This document shows positions 1-9,491 of a stretch of DNA of 64,000 nucleotides, in pieces. Under the pieces are notes generated by a model, which was given only the letters and a program-made list of their open reading frames with translations, was not told the DNA's origin and did no database searches. This DNA comes from Pseudo-nitzschia pungens. Its lineage: Eukaryota > Bacillariophyta > Bacillariophyceae > Bacillariales > Bacillariaceae. A program made the translations under genes and the position numbers. Within the stretch, counting starts at the first letter, position 1. Every line of letters begins with the position of its first letter. The stretch covers positions 5,475,346-5,539,345 of the forward strand of contig CM074761.1 in the NCBI GenBank assembly GCA_037355855.1. The letters are read 5' to 3'.

Positions 1-925
1 TATGGGTGTCACCACTGAATAATTAATATTTGGTTAACTACTGCGGAATTTACTAGAAAAAAGCACCAAATCAAATATCTGAATGAATCTGGCCAATAGT
101 TGTGTGATTCCAGTGTGTATATTCCTCATCCTATCCATGGGCAAGACTATTCAAAAAGAAGTATTCAAAAATCACCAATGGTATGGGTGTCACCACTGAA
201 TAATTAATATTTGGCCCACTACTGCGGAATTCACTAGAAAAAAGTATCAAATCACATATCTGAATGAATCTGACCAATAGTTGTATGATTCCAGTGTGTA
301 TATTCCTCATCCTATGCATGGGCAAGAGTATGCAAAAAGAAGTATTCAAAAATCACCAATAATTTGGGTGTCACCACTGAATAATTAATATTTGTTCTAC
401 TACTGCGGAATTTACTAGAAAAAAGTACCAAATCACATATCTGAATGAATCTGGCCAATATTTGTATGATTCCAGTGTGAATATTCCTCATCCTATCCAT
501 GGGCAAGACTATTCAAAAAGAAGTATTCAAAAATCACCAATAATTTGGATGTCACCACTGAATAATTAATATTTGTTCTACTACTGCGGAATTTACTAGA
601 AAAAAGTACCAAATCACATATCTGAATGAATCTGGCCAATATTTGTATGATTCCAGTGTGAATATTCCTCATCCTATGCATGGGCAAGAGTATGCAAAAA
701 GAAGTATTCAAAAATCACCAATAATTTGGGTGTCACCACTGAATAATTAATATTTGGTTAACTACTGCGGAATTTACTAGAAAAAAGTACCAAATCACAT
801 ATCTGAATGAATCTGGCAAATATTTCTGTGATTCCAGTGTGAATATTCCTCATCCTATGCACGGGCAAGAGTATTCAAAAAGAAGTATTCAAAAATCACC
901 TATATTTTGGATGTCACCACTGAAT
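1..925. repeat. 181-bp tandem satellite array
   Basis: A block starting with GGTGTCACCACTGAATAA recurs at about positions 5, 186, 367, 548, 729 and 910, so the period is 181 bp. Five full units and part of a sixth are present, and the array runs off the left edge. Units differ by scattered substitutions only. The sixth copy decays after about 925. Short minus-strand open frames recur once per unit and are by-products of the repeat. The period is close to a nucleosome-plus-linker length, as in many centromeric or heterochromatic satellites, but no such role can be shown here. Confidence 0.93.
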
Positions 926-1795
926 AACTGAATAGCTGACTTATTGTGACGTGCTTCGCAGCAAAAATATTGCTAAATGATGTAGCAAAAGACATTCCCA
1001 TGGTGGGACTCAAACCAATAGCACCAATGCCATACATTTCAGTAATGCCACTATAACTGTCTACTACTGCTTAAGAGTTGTTCTCCCTACTATCTTATAA
1101 TGCTAACTTACCACCATCTCGGGGAAGGCTCATCTCCTGTATAATATGTACCAACACTAACTTAGTGTCATCCTGTATAATATGTACCAACAGTAAGGTA
1201 AGGTTTACCGTATCTCCACCTCCACCACTTCGCGCCAAAAGATTTGTACCAGTACCGTACGTACAGTGTACACAGTACTGGAAACCTACACATCCCCTGC
1301 ATACAAGCCTCTACAAACCACTAGTTTTTTTTTTGTACTGATCAGCGTGTAGTACAGTTCCTACTGCAAGTTACGTACACTGATGTCATTTTTTTCACGC
1401 AGTCTGTACACCCGGTACCGTAGACTACTGTAAAGTACTCGCGGTGTTTATTTTCCGCCCCACATCTCCCTCGTACAGGATGTGTCATAATTTTCGATTT
1501 CGTTTCCGTGTTGGAATTTTCTGGCCGGACCAGTTGAAAGTGAACCACGAGGCGCCTGGTACCATCTTGGAGAGACAAACGGCAAAGAAAGTATAGAACT
1601 GATCACTCTTGAAATCCTTGTTACCGTTTTCTTTTGCTATCAAGGTAGGGTGGGCTGCAGTCCTCGAATCACCTGGCTTACCCAGATATCTACGAGTACG
1701 ACGCGCGAACGAACCTGCAGAGGACGACAAAGACGATTGGAACAACGAAGACCGAAGACACTAAAAGGTACGACGAAGGTACGATCGTAGAAGAG
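926..1795. other. Non-coding stretch, no gene recognised
   Basis: No convincing gene is visible. A short direct repeat (CTGTATAATATGTACCAACA) occurs at about 1136 and 1173, and one copy of the dispersed GTAAGGTTTAC motif lies near 1198. Open frames here are short, have no family resemblance and overlap each other on the minus strand. Confidence 0.6.
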
Positions 1796-1902
1796 GGGGA
1801 CGACGGCGACGACCGGGACGACGACGACGACCAGGACGACGACGACGACGACCAGGACGACGACGACGACGACCAGGACGACGACGACGACGATGACGAC
1901 TA
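1796..1902. repeat. GAC trinucleotide microsatellite
   Basis: Imperfect (GAC)n with interspersed CAG and GGG triplets; a second shorter GAC run lies at about 2044-2070. The 123-residue minus-strand frame across it is mostly valine runs and is an artefact of the repeat. Confidence 0.9.
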
Positions 1903-2149
1903 ACCGCCCGTTGTTTATTTTGTACAACCGTACAACCACACACAGATCGTAGCAAAGAGCAACGACGAAGACGATCGAAGCGAAGAGCAACGACGACTTC
2001 AAGGACGACAAACACGATCGAAACGAAGAGCAACGACGATTTCAAGGACGACGACGACGACGACGAACGACAAACGACCGATACAATTGTTGAAGAGGGG
2101 AATGACCGATACGATCGAAAGACGGCGATAGTTCTTTAAAAATATTCTC

Positions 2150-3478
2150 GTGTATTATCCCCCCTGTATTATCGACGCGTTGCTGCTTGCTGTCCCCCCA
2201 TGTATTATCAACGCGTTTTGTATTATCGAGACACGTTGCTGCTGCTTGCTGTCCCCCCCTGTATTATCGACGCAAGACTGCTGTTTGCTGTCCACCCCTG
2301 TATTATCGACGCGTTGCTGCTTGCTGCTGCTTGCTGCTGCTTGCTGTCCCCCCCTGTATTATCGACGCGTTTGTATTATCGACGCATTGCTGCTTGCTGC
2401 TTGCTGTCCCCCCCTTTATAATCGACGCGTTTCTGCTGCTTGCTGTCCCCCCTGTATTTTGGACGCGTTCGTTGCTGCTTGCTGCTTGCTGTCCCCCCTG
2501 TATTTTCGACGCGTTCGTTGCTGCTTGCTGCTTGCTGTCCCCCCTGTATTTTCGACGCGTTCGTTGCTGCTTGCTGCTTGCTGTCCCCCCTGTATTTTCG
2601 ACGCGTTCGTTGCTGCTTGCTGCTTGCTGCCCCCCCCTGTATTATCGACGCGTTGCTGCTTGCTGCTTGCTGCCCCCCCCTGTATTATCGACGCGTTGCT
2701 GCTTACTGCTTGCTGCCCCCCCTGTATTTTCGACGCGTTCGTTGCTGCTTGCTGCTTGCTGTCCCCCCTGTATTTTCGACGCGTTGCTGCTTGCTGCTGC
2801 TTGCTGTCCCCCTGTATAAATTTCTTTTTCGACATAAATCCCTCTACAATTTGTACTGGAAAATCGAATTTTTTGATTGCCTCGTTCACTCATCACCTCT
2901 ATCTGCTTGCTGCTGCTTGCTGTCCCCCCTGTATTATCGACGCGTTGCTGCTGCTTGCTGTCCCCCCTGTATTATCGACGCGTTGCTGCTGCTTGTTGCC
3001 GCGTTTGTATTATCGACGCGTTGCTGTTTGTATTATCGACGCGTTGCTGCTGCTTGCTGTCCCCCCCCTTGTATTATCGACGCGTTGCTGCTGCTTGCTG
3101 TCCCCCCCCTGTATTATTGACGCGTTGCTGCTGCTTGCTGTCCCCCCCTGTATTATCGACGCGTTTGTATTATCGACGCATTGCTGCTTGCTGCTTGCTG
3201 TCCCCCCCTTTATAATCGACGCGTTTCTGCTGCTTGCTGTCCCCCCTGTATTATCGATGTGTTGCTGCTTGCTGCTTGCTGTCCCCCCCTGTATTATTGA
3301 CGCGTTGCTGCTGCTTGCTGTCCCCCCTGTATTATCGACGCGTTGCTGCTTGCTGCTTGCTGTCCCCCCTGTATTATCGACGCGTTGCTGCTGCTTGCTG
3401 TCCCCCCCCTGTATTATCGACGCGTTGCTGCTGCTTGCTGTCCCCCCTGTATTATCGACGTGTTGCTGCTTGCTGCCT
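2150..3478. repeat. Minisatellite array, units about 35-46 bp
   Basis: Roughly thirty units are built from three blocks: GCTGCTTGCTGT, a run of five to eight C, and TGTATTATCGACGCG. The number of GCTTGCT blocks and the C-run length vary between units, and some units have TATTTTCGACGCG instead of TATTATCG. About 70 bp of unrelated AT-rich sequence interrupts the array at about 2820-2890. Long frames stay open on both strands because units lack stops in several phases. Protein coding is unlikely because all the frames are equally repetitive. Confidence 0.92.
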
Positions 3479-4129
3479 AGTGTCATTGTCAGTCCATACT
3501 GTGATGGTGTGTGTCGGACCAAAGGGAGGGTGACTTCGGCTTTCGCAGAAGAAATAAAATCCATAAGATCGTTCTTAACATAATAAGTTCGGCAATCACT
3601 GTTGGAATAGAGATGCCTGGAGAGGCCTTGAGATACATATCGGTAGGTGTGAAAGTGGCTCGATTCTTGTTTGTATCCCTTGAAGGATTTTGATTTTCTT
3701 CTTCTTCCGGAGGCAATGCAGTTGCGACATTGGAATGTCTTGGGTATTCTGGGCTCATTGGCAAAGTGCCTTGGGTCGGAGGAAGCTTTCGGCATGGTGG
3801 TGTGTGTTTTTGTGATGCGATTCTGGTATGTGATGTGACACCACTGAAAAAAAAAGTTGACAAAGGTGCGTGACGAAACACTTTTGTGTGATTGAAGTAA
3901 ATTGGATTAAAAATTATTTGTTGTGTTGAGTCAAGTGTGTCAAATGTGTAAAATGGAATGAAAATGTGAAGAGGGACTGAATGTCAGGGTCTAGAACAGA
4001 ACATTTCCGTCGACACGTTGGGGGAGTTGAGAAAAGGGAGAAATGTGGTTGAGAATAATGGAAAAAAGTGGAGAATAATGGAAAAAAGGTTGTGAAATAA
4101 AAAATTGGGGTCGCGTTTTTTTTAGACAA
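3479..4129. other. Spacer with one weak minus-strand ORF
   Basis: The only sizeable non-repeat frame is 3489-3881 on the minus strand (about 130 residues). It has a Pro/Glu-rich middle (ALPPEEEENQNP) and no recognisable domain. It could be the tail of a decayed element or chance. The 3890-4120 part is AT-rich with short GGAGAATAATGGAAAAAA repeats and nothing recognisable. Confidence 0.4.
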
Positions 4130-7100
4130 GTCGCGATTGGGTCGCGATCGGGTCGCGATTGGTCGCGATGGGTCGCGAACCAGTTTTCGGACGATCCACA
4201 ATGGCAACAACCAATGATGGATCAGTTTGTTCAACTTCAAGCCTCTTCTGCAGTGGTCCCTTGAAAGCTGACACACTATGCGTGACAGCCCCAGTGTCCT
4301 TGCAGGAGAGCACATGAGAAACCTTCTCGTTGTCTGCATCACACAATGGGCACCTGGAGTGATCCTGATACTGGTAGTGAAGGAGTTGGTTGCCAACACC
4401 AATGCATCCAGAAGCAAACTTGACAAACCACCTTTGCATGCCAGGAGGTAATCGCTTGAAGGCAGACAGATGGGCACACCAATGGATGGAACTCAAAACA
4501 GGTCGTGGAATGGGAATATCATGGTGGGTCTGCCAGTATTTAAGAAGAGGAGGACCAGAAATGGCAACATGCAGAGCAATCTGATCAAACCTTGAACACT
4601 TGCATCCATTGAGAGAAAATGCCCAAGGCTCAAACACAAGTCTGGGATAGTGATGGGCAGAAGCTCTATGAACAGAGAGAAAGGCCTTTGCCATGCTGTC
4701 AACCTGATGATTGCGAAGGGCCCACCAATCAAGAAAGATTCCAGCTTGATGTCCCTGAACCCACTGAAAGTGCACAGAGATTGGCAGGGCAGAAATCATG
4801 TTTCTGATGACATAAACATAATCAAAAGACTTCTGGGAAATAACCAAAGGCCAAGATCCCTGAGCCTGTTTGAGAGCTGTGTCACCATCCAGAGCAATAG
4901 TGATAGAGCCAGAAGCAATATCAAAAAGATTCACCAGAGCAGTGCACCAGGTGAGAACTCCAATGATACCCGCCAGTTCACTCCTGTAGGATGACTGATC
5001 CTCAGGGGATCCACTGACAAAATTACAGCCAGTGAGGAACAATGAAGCAGTCTTGGTGGAGGTATTGGGTGACAAAATGAAAGCAGAAGTTCCTCTGAGA
5101 AGGTCCGGATCAAATGAACCATCACATACAGCACTGGCGGTACCACTCTCAATAGCATCAACAAGGTGCTGACAGCCAGCCTGTGGTAGGGAATATTTGT
5201 GGAGAAGTACTCTTGGAGACGCACAGAGTGCATCAAAGGCATCTACTGGGGAGTCTGGAAGAGAATCAAATGGATTGTACTCCAGAGGATCCATGTCAGG
5301 AGGTTCAGAAACAAAAGCAGAGGACCCAACAACGCGTACAACTTGTCCACAAATAACAGGGCAGACAAGCACATCAGCACAGGCTGGTTTGTCAGAAATG
5401 AGTTCAGAAGTGACCCTGTATCTGCCCCTGCCCTGGGAGGTGCTCACAATCCAGCCAGTAGAAGTTTTGAAGAATATTCTGTTGGTAGATGGAGACAAAA
5501 ACCAAGGCCAGAGAGAAGCTGTCTGGGGAGAGAGCCAAGGCCCAAGATGAAAAGAAGAAGCCAGTGCCCTGGCTGCAGGGGGTGGGCAGGGGGGAAGAAA
5601 ACAGGTCTGAAGAGCCTGAGTCCATAAGCGCTGTGCTGCTGGAGGCCAAGATGGAGGACATCTCGGCCAGTCAAGATGATCCCTCAAGTGATTGGAGGAG
5701 GTCAGCTGGAAAGCCATGGGAGAGAGTCTTTTTCCATCTGGAGTACAAATGTCAGCAAGGGAAATAGCCTTGAGGGACATGCGCATGTGATTCAAGAGGG
5801 ACAAGTCAGCACCTCGGAAGCCAGAGTTGACAAAGGCTTGCATGAGATAACAGTCATTGGAACGTAACAGAGGAAGATCTGGGAAGTCTTCAAACAAGCT
5901 CACAGGGTGAACAGAGAAAAACTTCCACACATGTTTGTACCAGCAAGGAGTGACGTAGGAAGCAAAAGGATGATATGGGGTGACACCAAGATGGAGAGGA
6001 AGTCCAAGTTCGAGCCGTAGAGACTCAGCAGTGAGCCTGAGAATCCTACCAGTTTGCGAGGACCTGACAGATTCCTGAAAGAGGGTGGCAATATGACTGA
6101 ACTCTTGGAGGAGGTATGGATGGATGAAACCAAAGCCTTGATAGAGGGAAGGACCATAGAACACATGTCTGGGAAATGTCCGTGACATCCCTGCTTTATT
6201 CAGCACAGGAACAAGAGCTGGGTGAATTATCTTAGTCCAAGTGGCCTCATCAAGTTGCGTGACAGGCATGGGGTATTCAACAGACTTCATGAAAGAATAC
6301 TTGAAGGTGTAGAGGGATGCGCGCTTCTCACACTTGGAGGCCCTGAGTTGAGAGCCAAAAGACTGAGACTGTGACTTCAAGTGAGCAATCTGTGCTTCCT
6401 CATTGCCATCCATGGAGATAAAAACCCCAAGAGTCTTGTCAGCATGGTCAACTTCAAAACGATCCAGGGTAGCGCGATTGCCATTCTTGTCAGCAACTGA
6501 GAAGTCACCAGGCATGTCAGCAATGGAGCGATAATCCCAACCGGATCCATTCCATTTGAAATCAATCAAATAACAGAAGGATTTGGCAGGTTCAATAGCA
6601 CCACCAGTGGCAATAATCCCACCAGCCCACCGGTCAAGAGCTGCCTGAAAGTCAACAGCTAATTCCTCACCAGATGTGGAGGAATCAGAGCCAGCACAAA
6701 ACAAATCTGTGTCATCCACAAAGGCAAAACCCACAAGAGAAACAAGTTGCAGTGACAATGAAGTGATAAGATGGACACCATGCCCAGCCTGTTGCATCAT
6801 TCGGAAGACAATTGTTGACACCAAAGCCCAAAGAGTTGGACCAATACCATTGCCTTGGCCACAACCACTGAGAGGAACAGGTTCATCACCATACACAGGA
6901 CCTGACCGACCAAAACCAGTTTTGATGTGGTGCTTGGCAAGTTGCAAAGTAGACAAAAGAACCTCACACACATGTGCAGGAACCCCAAAGCTTTGGAGAG
7001 TGAGACCTGCAATGGGATGAGAGATCCTATCATAGCAGCCCTTAGCATCATTCATAGCAACAGCACCAGATCTGCGCTTCTGCCTCAACACATCACAGAT

Positions 7101-9491
7101 GAGCTTCTTGTTCAGGCAGGTGTTGATGGCCTTGTGGTGTTTCCTGCTTCCATGTTGATCAACAGCCACGGCATTGGCACGTTCAGCATGGGCAAGAATG
7201 CGTCTGCCAATCATCTTGTTGTTGATTTGGAACTCAGGAGACATCAGCTGAATAAGCCTCATCTTATCCACTCTATATTCACCAGGTTTCTTGAAGATCT
7301 CAACATCAGTGATGACCTGCCAAGCAGAAGGAGAGAAGCCAACAATCAATGGGACGGATCTCAGGAGAGTGTCAAACTTGTTCAACTGGGGATCAAGGGC
7401 AAAAGCCTTGTGGTGGGCAAAACTCAAACAAGAAGGTTCACTTGCTGTGCGTTCCCTCTGACGTTTCCAGGCAGCAGCATTGTCAGCTGGACACACTGAG
7501 TAGTCAAAGGGGGGCAAACTCAGAATAGAGTCAGGGACTTTGAGACATGCAAGAAATTCAGAAAGGTATTTGTCAGTGGCAGGAGGAGGGATGTATGTGC
7601 CATCAAGGACTTGGGAAGCAGCATGGGCAGTGCCTAGGTAGCCAAAGTCTTGAATGAAGGAGGGAGTCATGGAAGGAGTGCCAAGACACTGCTGTTGACG
7701 CCGGACATTGGATGCAGCCATAGCTGGAACCATAGTAGACTGAGATTCCAAGACCTGTTCAACACCATCATGGCCAACTGCAATAGCGCGCAAGACTGCT
7801 GACTTGTTGACACGTCCCCGAATAGACCGAGCAGCGAGACCAAGCTCTCGTTGAAGACGTTCCCTACGCATCCTGGCACGAATCTGAGAAGCATGCTGGT
7901 TGTGAGGCTTGCCTTCAGCAAGAAGTGCATCCACCAGGCCTTGATTGAAGGAGTCTCTCCATGAGGGGGCCAATTTCTTCACTGCCCGGTATTGCTTGTA
8001 AGCTTGTTTCAGATGGAGGAGAGCACTGGAAAGGTCACTGTGTTCTCCTTTGTAGAGAGAAAGCTTGCAGGCCAACCTTTTCAAAACAGTATGACTGGTG
8101 GACACACCCTGTCTCAACTTAACAACACGCCGCCAAAAGTCAATGGTATCACGATAGACTTGCAGCTTTGGTGACCATGGAACCAAACCAGCTCTAGTGT
8201 GGCAGAGGTTTTGTTCAACAGAGAGCCTGAGAGAGGTAGAGGTTTCATGGAGTACTTCATATGTGGTGATGAGATCAGTTCGCACAGAAATATCCCCAGA
8301 CTGAAACTGAGCCAGTAGGTGCTCCAGCTTAGCTTGGAGAGAAAACACTCCAGCCTTGAGAAAGCAGTGCCTCACTCGCTTGAAATACCGTTGTCGCAGA
8401 TGAGGATGGGAGGACTGGAGTTTGGAAAGAGAGAATCTCACAGGAGGTGGCAAATATTTGCCCAGGATGCTGCCATTACAAACCTCAATCCAGAGCATGC
8501 GATGGTCAGATTCCATACCATGGGCACCTCCAAAGGGACAATACCCAGCCCTGAGAACATCAACATTCTCAGAGACCCAAATGGCATCAATTGGTGTTCT
8601 GGTAGTGTTTCGGTTGTGAGTGGCAGGAGGAGAAGACGCACTATGAAGGGTAAGAATGGCATCTCTGAAACCAAGAGCCTTGAGCTCAAAAGACAAGCCA
8701 TCAGTCCTGACATCAGCATTCTGGTCAATCCCAACAATGACTTGATCACCTGCACCCAGGCAGACCTGAAGGGCAGCAGTCAAATCCCTGTGAAAGAGAA
8801 TGCATGGATTGGGACTGAAAAGATTTTCAGCGGCCTGAAAGTATCGGTACTGTTGATTCCAGACTGAGCCAAGATCCCTATCATTTTCAACTGGGCAGTA
8901 GGCAGAAAACATGGTGACATTGTAGCCATCCCTGCCCTGAAACTTGACAAAGGACCATCTACCAAGACCAGATGGATCAGCTCCATGTGCAACCTTGTGT
9001 GAGCTGAACAGCTGGTCAATGGAAAAACCTGTACCGCCAGGCTGAAGCCAAGAGCAGGCAGAAGCTTCATGCTTGTTGTTAGCAAGATAAGAAAAACTGG
9101 AGGGACTGACATGCTTCATGCGCCGATTGAAAAGGTCACAGGGCAGGAGTTTGGATTCATTCAAACAATGTTCAGCAAAAAGAGCCACACTGGCATTGCT
9201 CTTGACAAATTGACGGGCGTTGTGCTTGGACATGGACATAAAGGCAGCTCTGCGCTGTGGTCCAATGTTTTGGAATGTGATGATGGTGGAGTTAGAGGAT
9301 GGAGCTTGAGGAAAGGAATGACCAAAAGTGTCAGAATCCTTAGCAGCAAGAGATTCTCCATGAAGAGTTAATTGGACAAAATGAGGGACAGGGGAAGAGT
9401 CGGAGGGGGAAAAAGGAGAAACAGGAGAAGCATTGATGGGATTTGGATTGAAAGGCATCCCATCACACCTCATATCAGAAGAGCTAACCAT
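4122..9491 (-). CDS. LINE L1 ORF2: endonuclease, reverse transcriptase, RNase H (C-terminus replaced)
   Basis: The ORF2 polyprotein nicks target DNA and reverse-transcribes the element RNA. From the N-terminus it has an APE-type endonuclease (NIGPQRR, AEHCLNES, GIDQNAD, SDHRMLW), an RT domain (NDAKGCYDRI, GCGQGNGIG, FVDDTDLF), an RNase H domain (CDGSFDPD, WVQGHQ, NHQVDSMAK) and a C-terminal CX2C...H...C motif (CPLCDADNEKVSH). The start at 9491 is chosen because its ATG overlaps the ORF1 stop (ATGGTTAG), exactly as in L2; a frame extension to 9563 has another ATG. Compared with L2 it lacks about the last 180 residues, which are replaced by about 25 residues encoded by decamer repeats. It also lacks one codon near the centre. 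Activity is doubtful because the tail after the zinc motif is lost. Confidence 0.9.
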   Translation of the reverse strand: MVSSSDMRCDGMPFNPNPINASPVSPFSPSDSSPVPHFVQLTLHGESLAAKDSDTFGHSFPQAPSSNSTIITFQNIGPQRRAAFMSMSKHNARQFVKSNASVALFAEHCLNESKLLPCDLFNRRMKHVSPSSFSYLANNKHEASACSWLQPGGTGFSIDQLFSSHKVAHGADPSGLGRWSFVKFQGRDGYNVTMFSAYCPVENDRDLGSVWNQQYRYFQAAENLFSPNPCILFHRDLTAALQVCLGAGDQVIVGIDQNADVRTDGLSFELKALGFRDAILTLHSASSPPATHNRNTTRTPIDAIWVSENVDVLRAGYCPFGGAHGMESDHRMLWIEVCNGSILGKYLPPPVRFSLSKLQSSHPHLRQRYFKRVRHCFLKAGVFSLQAKLEHLLAQFQSGDISVRTDLITTYEVLHETSTSLRLSVEQNLCHTRAGLVPWSPKLQVYRDTIDFWRRVVKLRQGVSTSHTVLKRLACKLSLYKGEHSDLSSALLHLKQAYKQYRAVKKLAPSWRDSFNQGLVDALLAEGKPHNQHASQIRARMRRERLQRELGLAARSIRGRVNKSAVLRAIAVGHDGVEQVLESQSTMVPAMAASNVRRQQQCLGTPSMTPSFIQDFGYLGTAHAASQVLDGTYIPPPATDKYLSEFLACLKVPDSILSLPPFDYSVCPADNAAAWKRQRERTASEPSCLSFAHHKAFALDPQLNKFDTLLRSVPLIVGFSPSAWQVITDVEIFKKPGEYRVDKMRLIQLMSPEFQINNKMIGRRILAHAERANAVAVDQHGSRKHHKAINTCLNKKLICDVLRQKRRSGAVAMNDAKGCYDRISHPIAGLTLQSFGVPAHVCEVLLSTLQLAKHHIKTGFGRSGPVYGDEPVPLSGCGQGNGIGPTLWALVSTIVFRMMQQAGHGVHLITSLSLQLVSLVGFAFVDDTDLFCAGSDSSTSGEELAVDFQAALDRWAGGIIATGGAIEPAKSFCYLIDFKWNGSGWDYRSIADMPGDFSVADKNGNRATLDRFEVDHADKTLGVFISMDGNEEAQIAHLKSQSQSFGSQLRASKCEKRASLYTFKYSFMKSVEYPMPVTQLDEATWTKIIHPALVPVLNKAGMSRTFPRHVFYGPSLYQGFGFIHPYLLQEFSHIATLFQESVRSSQTGRILRLTAESLRLELGLPLHLGVTPYHPFASYVTPCWYKHVWKFFSVHPVSLFEDFPDLPLLRSNDCYLMQAFVNSGFRGADLSLLNHMRMSLKAISLADICTPDGKRLSPMAFQLTSSNHLRDHLDWPRCPPSWPPAAQRLWTQALQTCFLPPCPPPAARALASSFHLGPWLSPQTASLWPWFLSPSTNRIFFKTSTGWIVSTSQGRGRYRVTSELISDKPACADVLVCPVICGQVVRVVGSSAFVSEPPDMDPLEYNPFDSLPDSPVDAFDALCASPRVLLHKYSLPQAGCQHLVDAIESGTASAVCDGSFDPDLLRGTSAFILSPNTSTKTASLFLTGCNFVSGSPEDQSSYRSELAGIIGVLTWCTALVNLFDIASGSITIALDGDTALKQAQGSWPLVISQKSFDYVYVIRNMISALPISVHFQWVQGHQAGIFLDWWALRNHQVDSMAKAFLSVHRASAHHYPRLVFEPWAFSLNGCKCSRFDQIALHVAISGPPLLKYWQTHHDIPIPRPVLSSIHWCAHLSAFKRLPPGMQRWFVKFASGCIGVGNQLLHYQYQDHSRCPLCDADNEKVSHVLSCKDTGAVTHSVSAFKGPLQKRLEVEQTDPSLVVAIVDRPKTGSRPIATNRDPIATQSRLV
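4130..4190 (-). repeat. GGTCGCGAT decamer repeats at the LINE L1 3' junction
   Basis: About five near-perfect copies of a 9-11 bp unit (GGTCGCGATT/C) lie at the point where L1 stops matching the complete copy L2. They follow directly on the ORF2 coding sequence and supply its last in-frame codons. The 3' UTR and trinucleotide tail seen in L2 are absent here. Confidence 0.8.

Noticed and set aside
990..1020. tRNA-like 3' end (complement of GGGACTCAAACCA)
   Set aside because: No matching acceptor and anticodon arms could be folded.
1640..2011. Minus-strand Val-rich membrane-like ORF
   Set aside because: Produced by the GAC repeat.
2150..3478. CRISPR-like repeat array
   Set aside because: There are no unique spacers of constant length; variation lies within the repeat blocks, as in a eukaryotic minisatellite.
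2150..3583. 477-residue plus-strand ORF and minus-strand Gln/Asn-rich ORFs in the minisatellite
   Set aside because: Entirely repeat-derived in several frames on both strands; no independent sign of coding.
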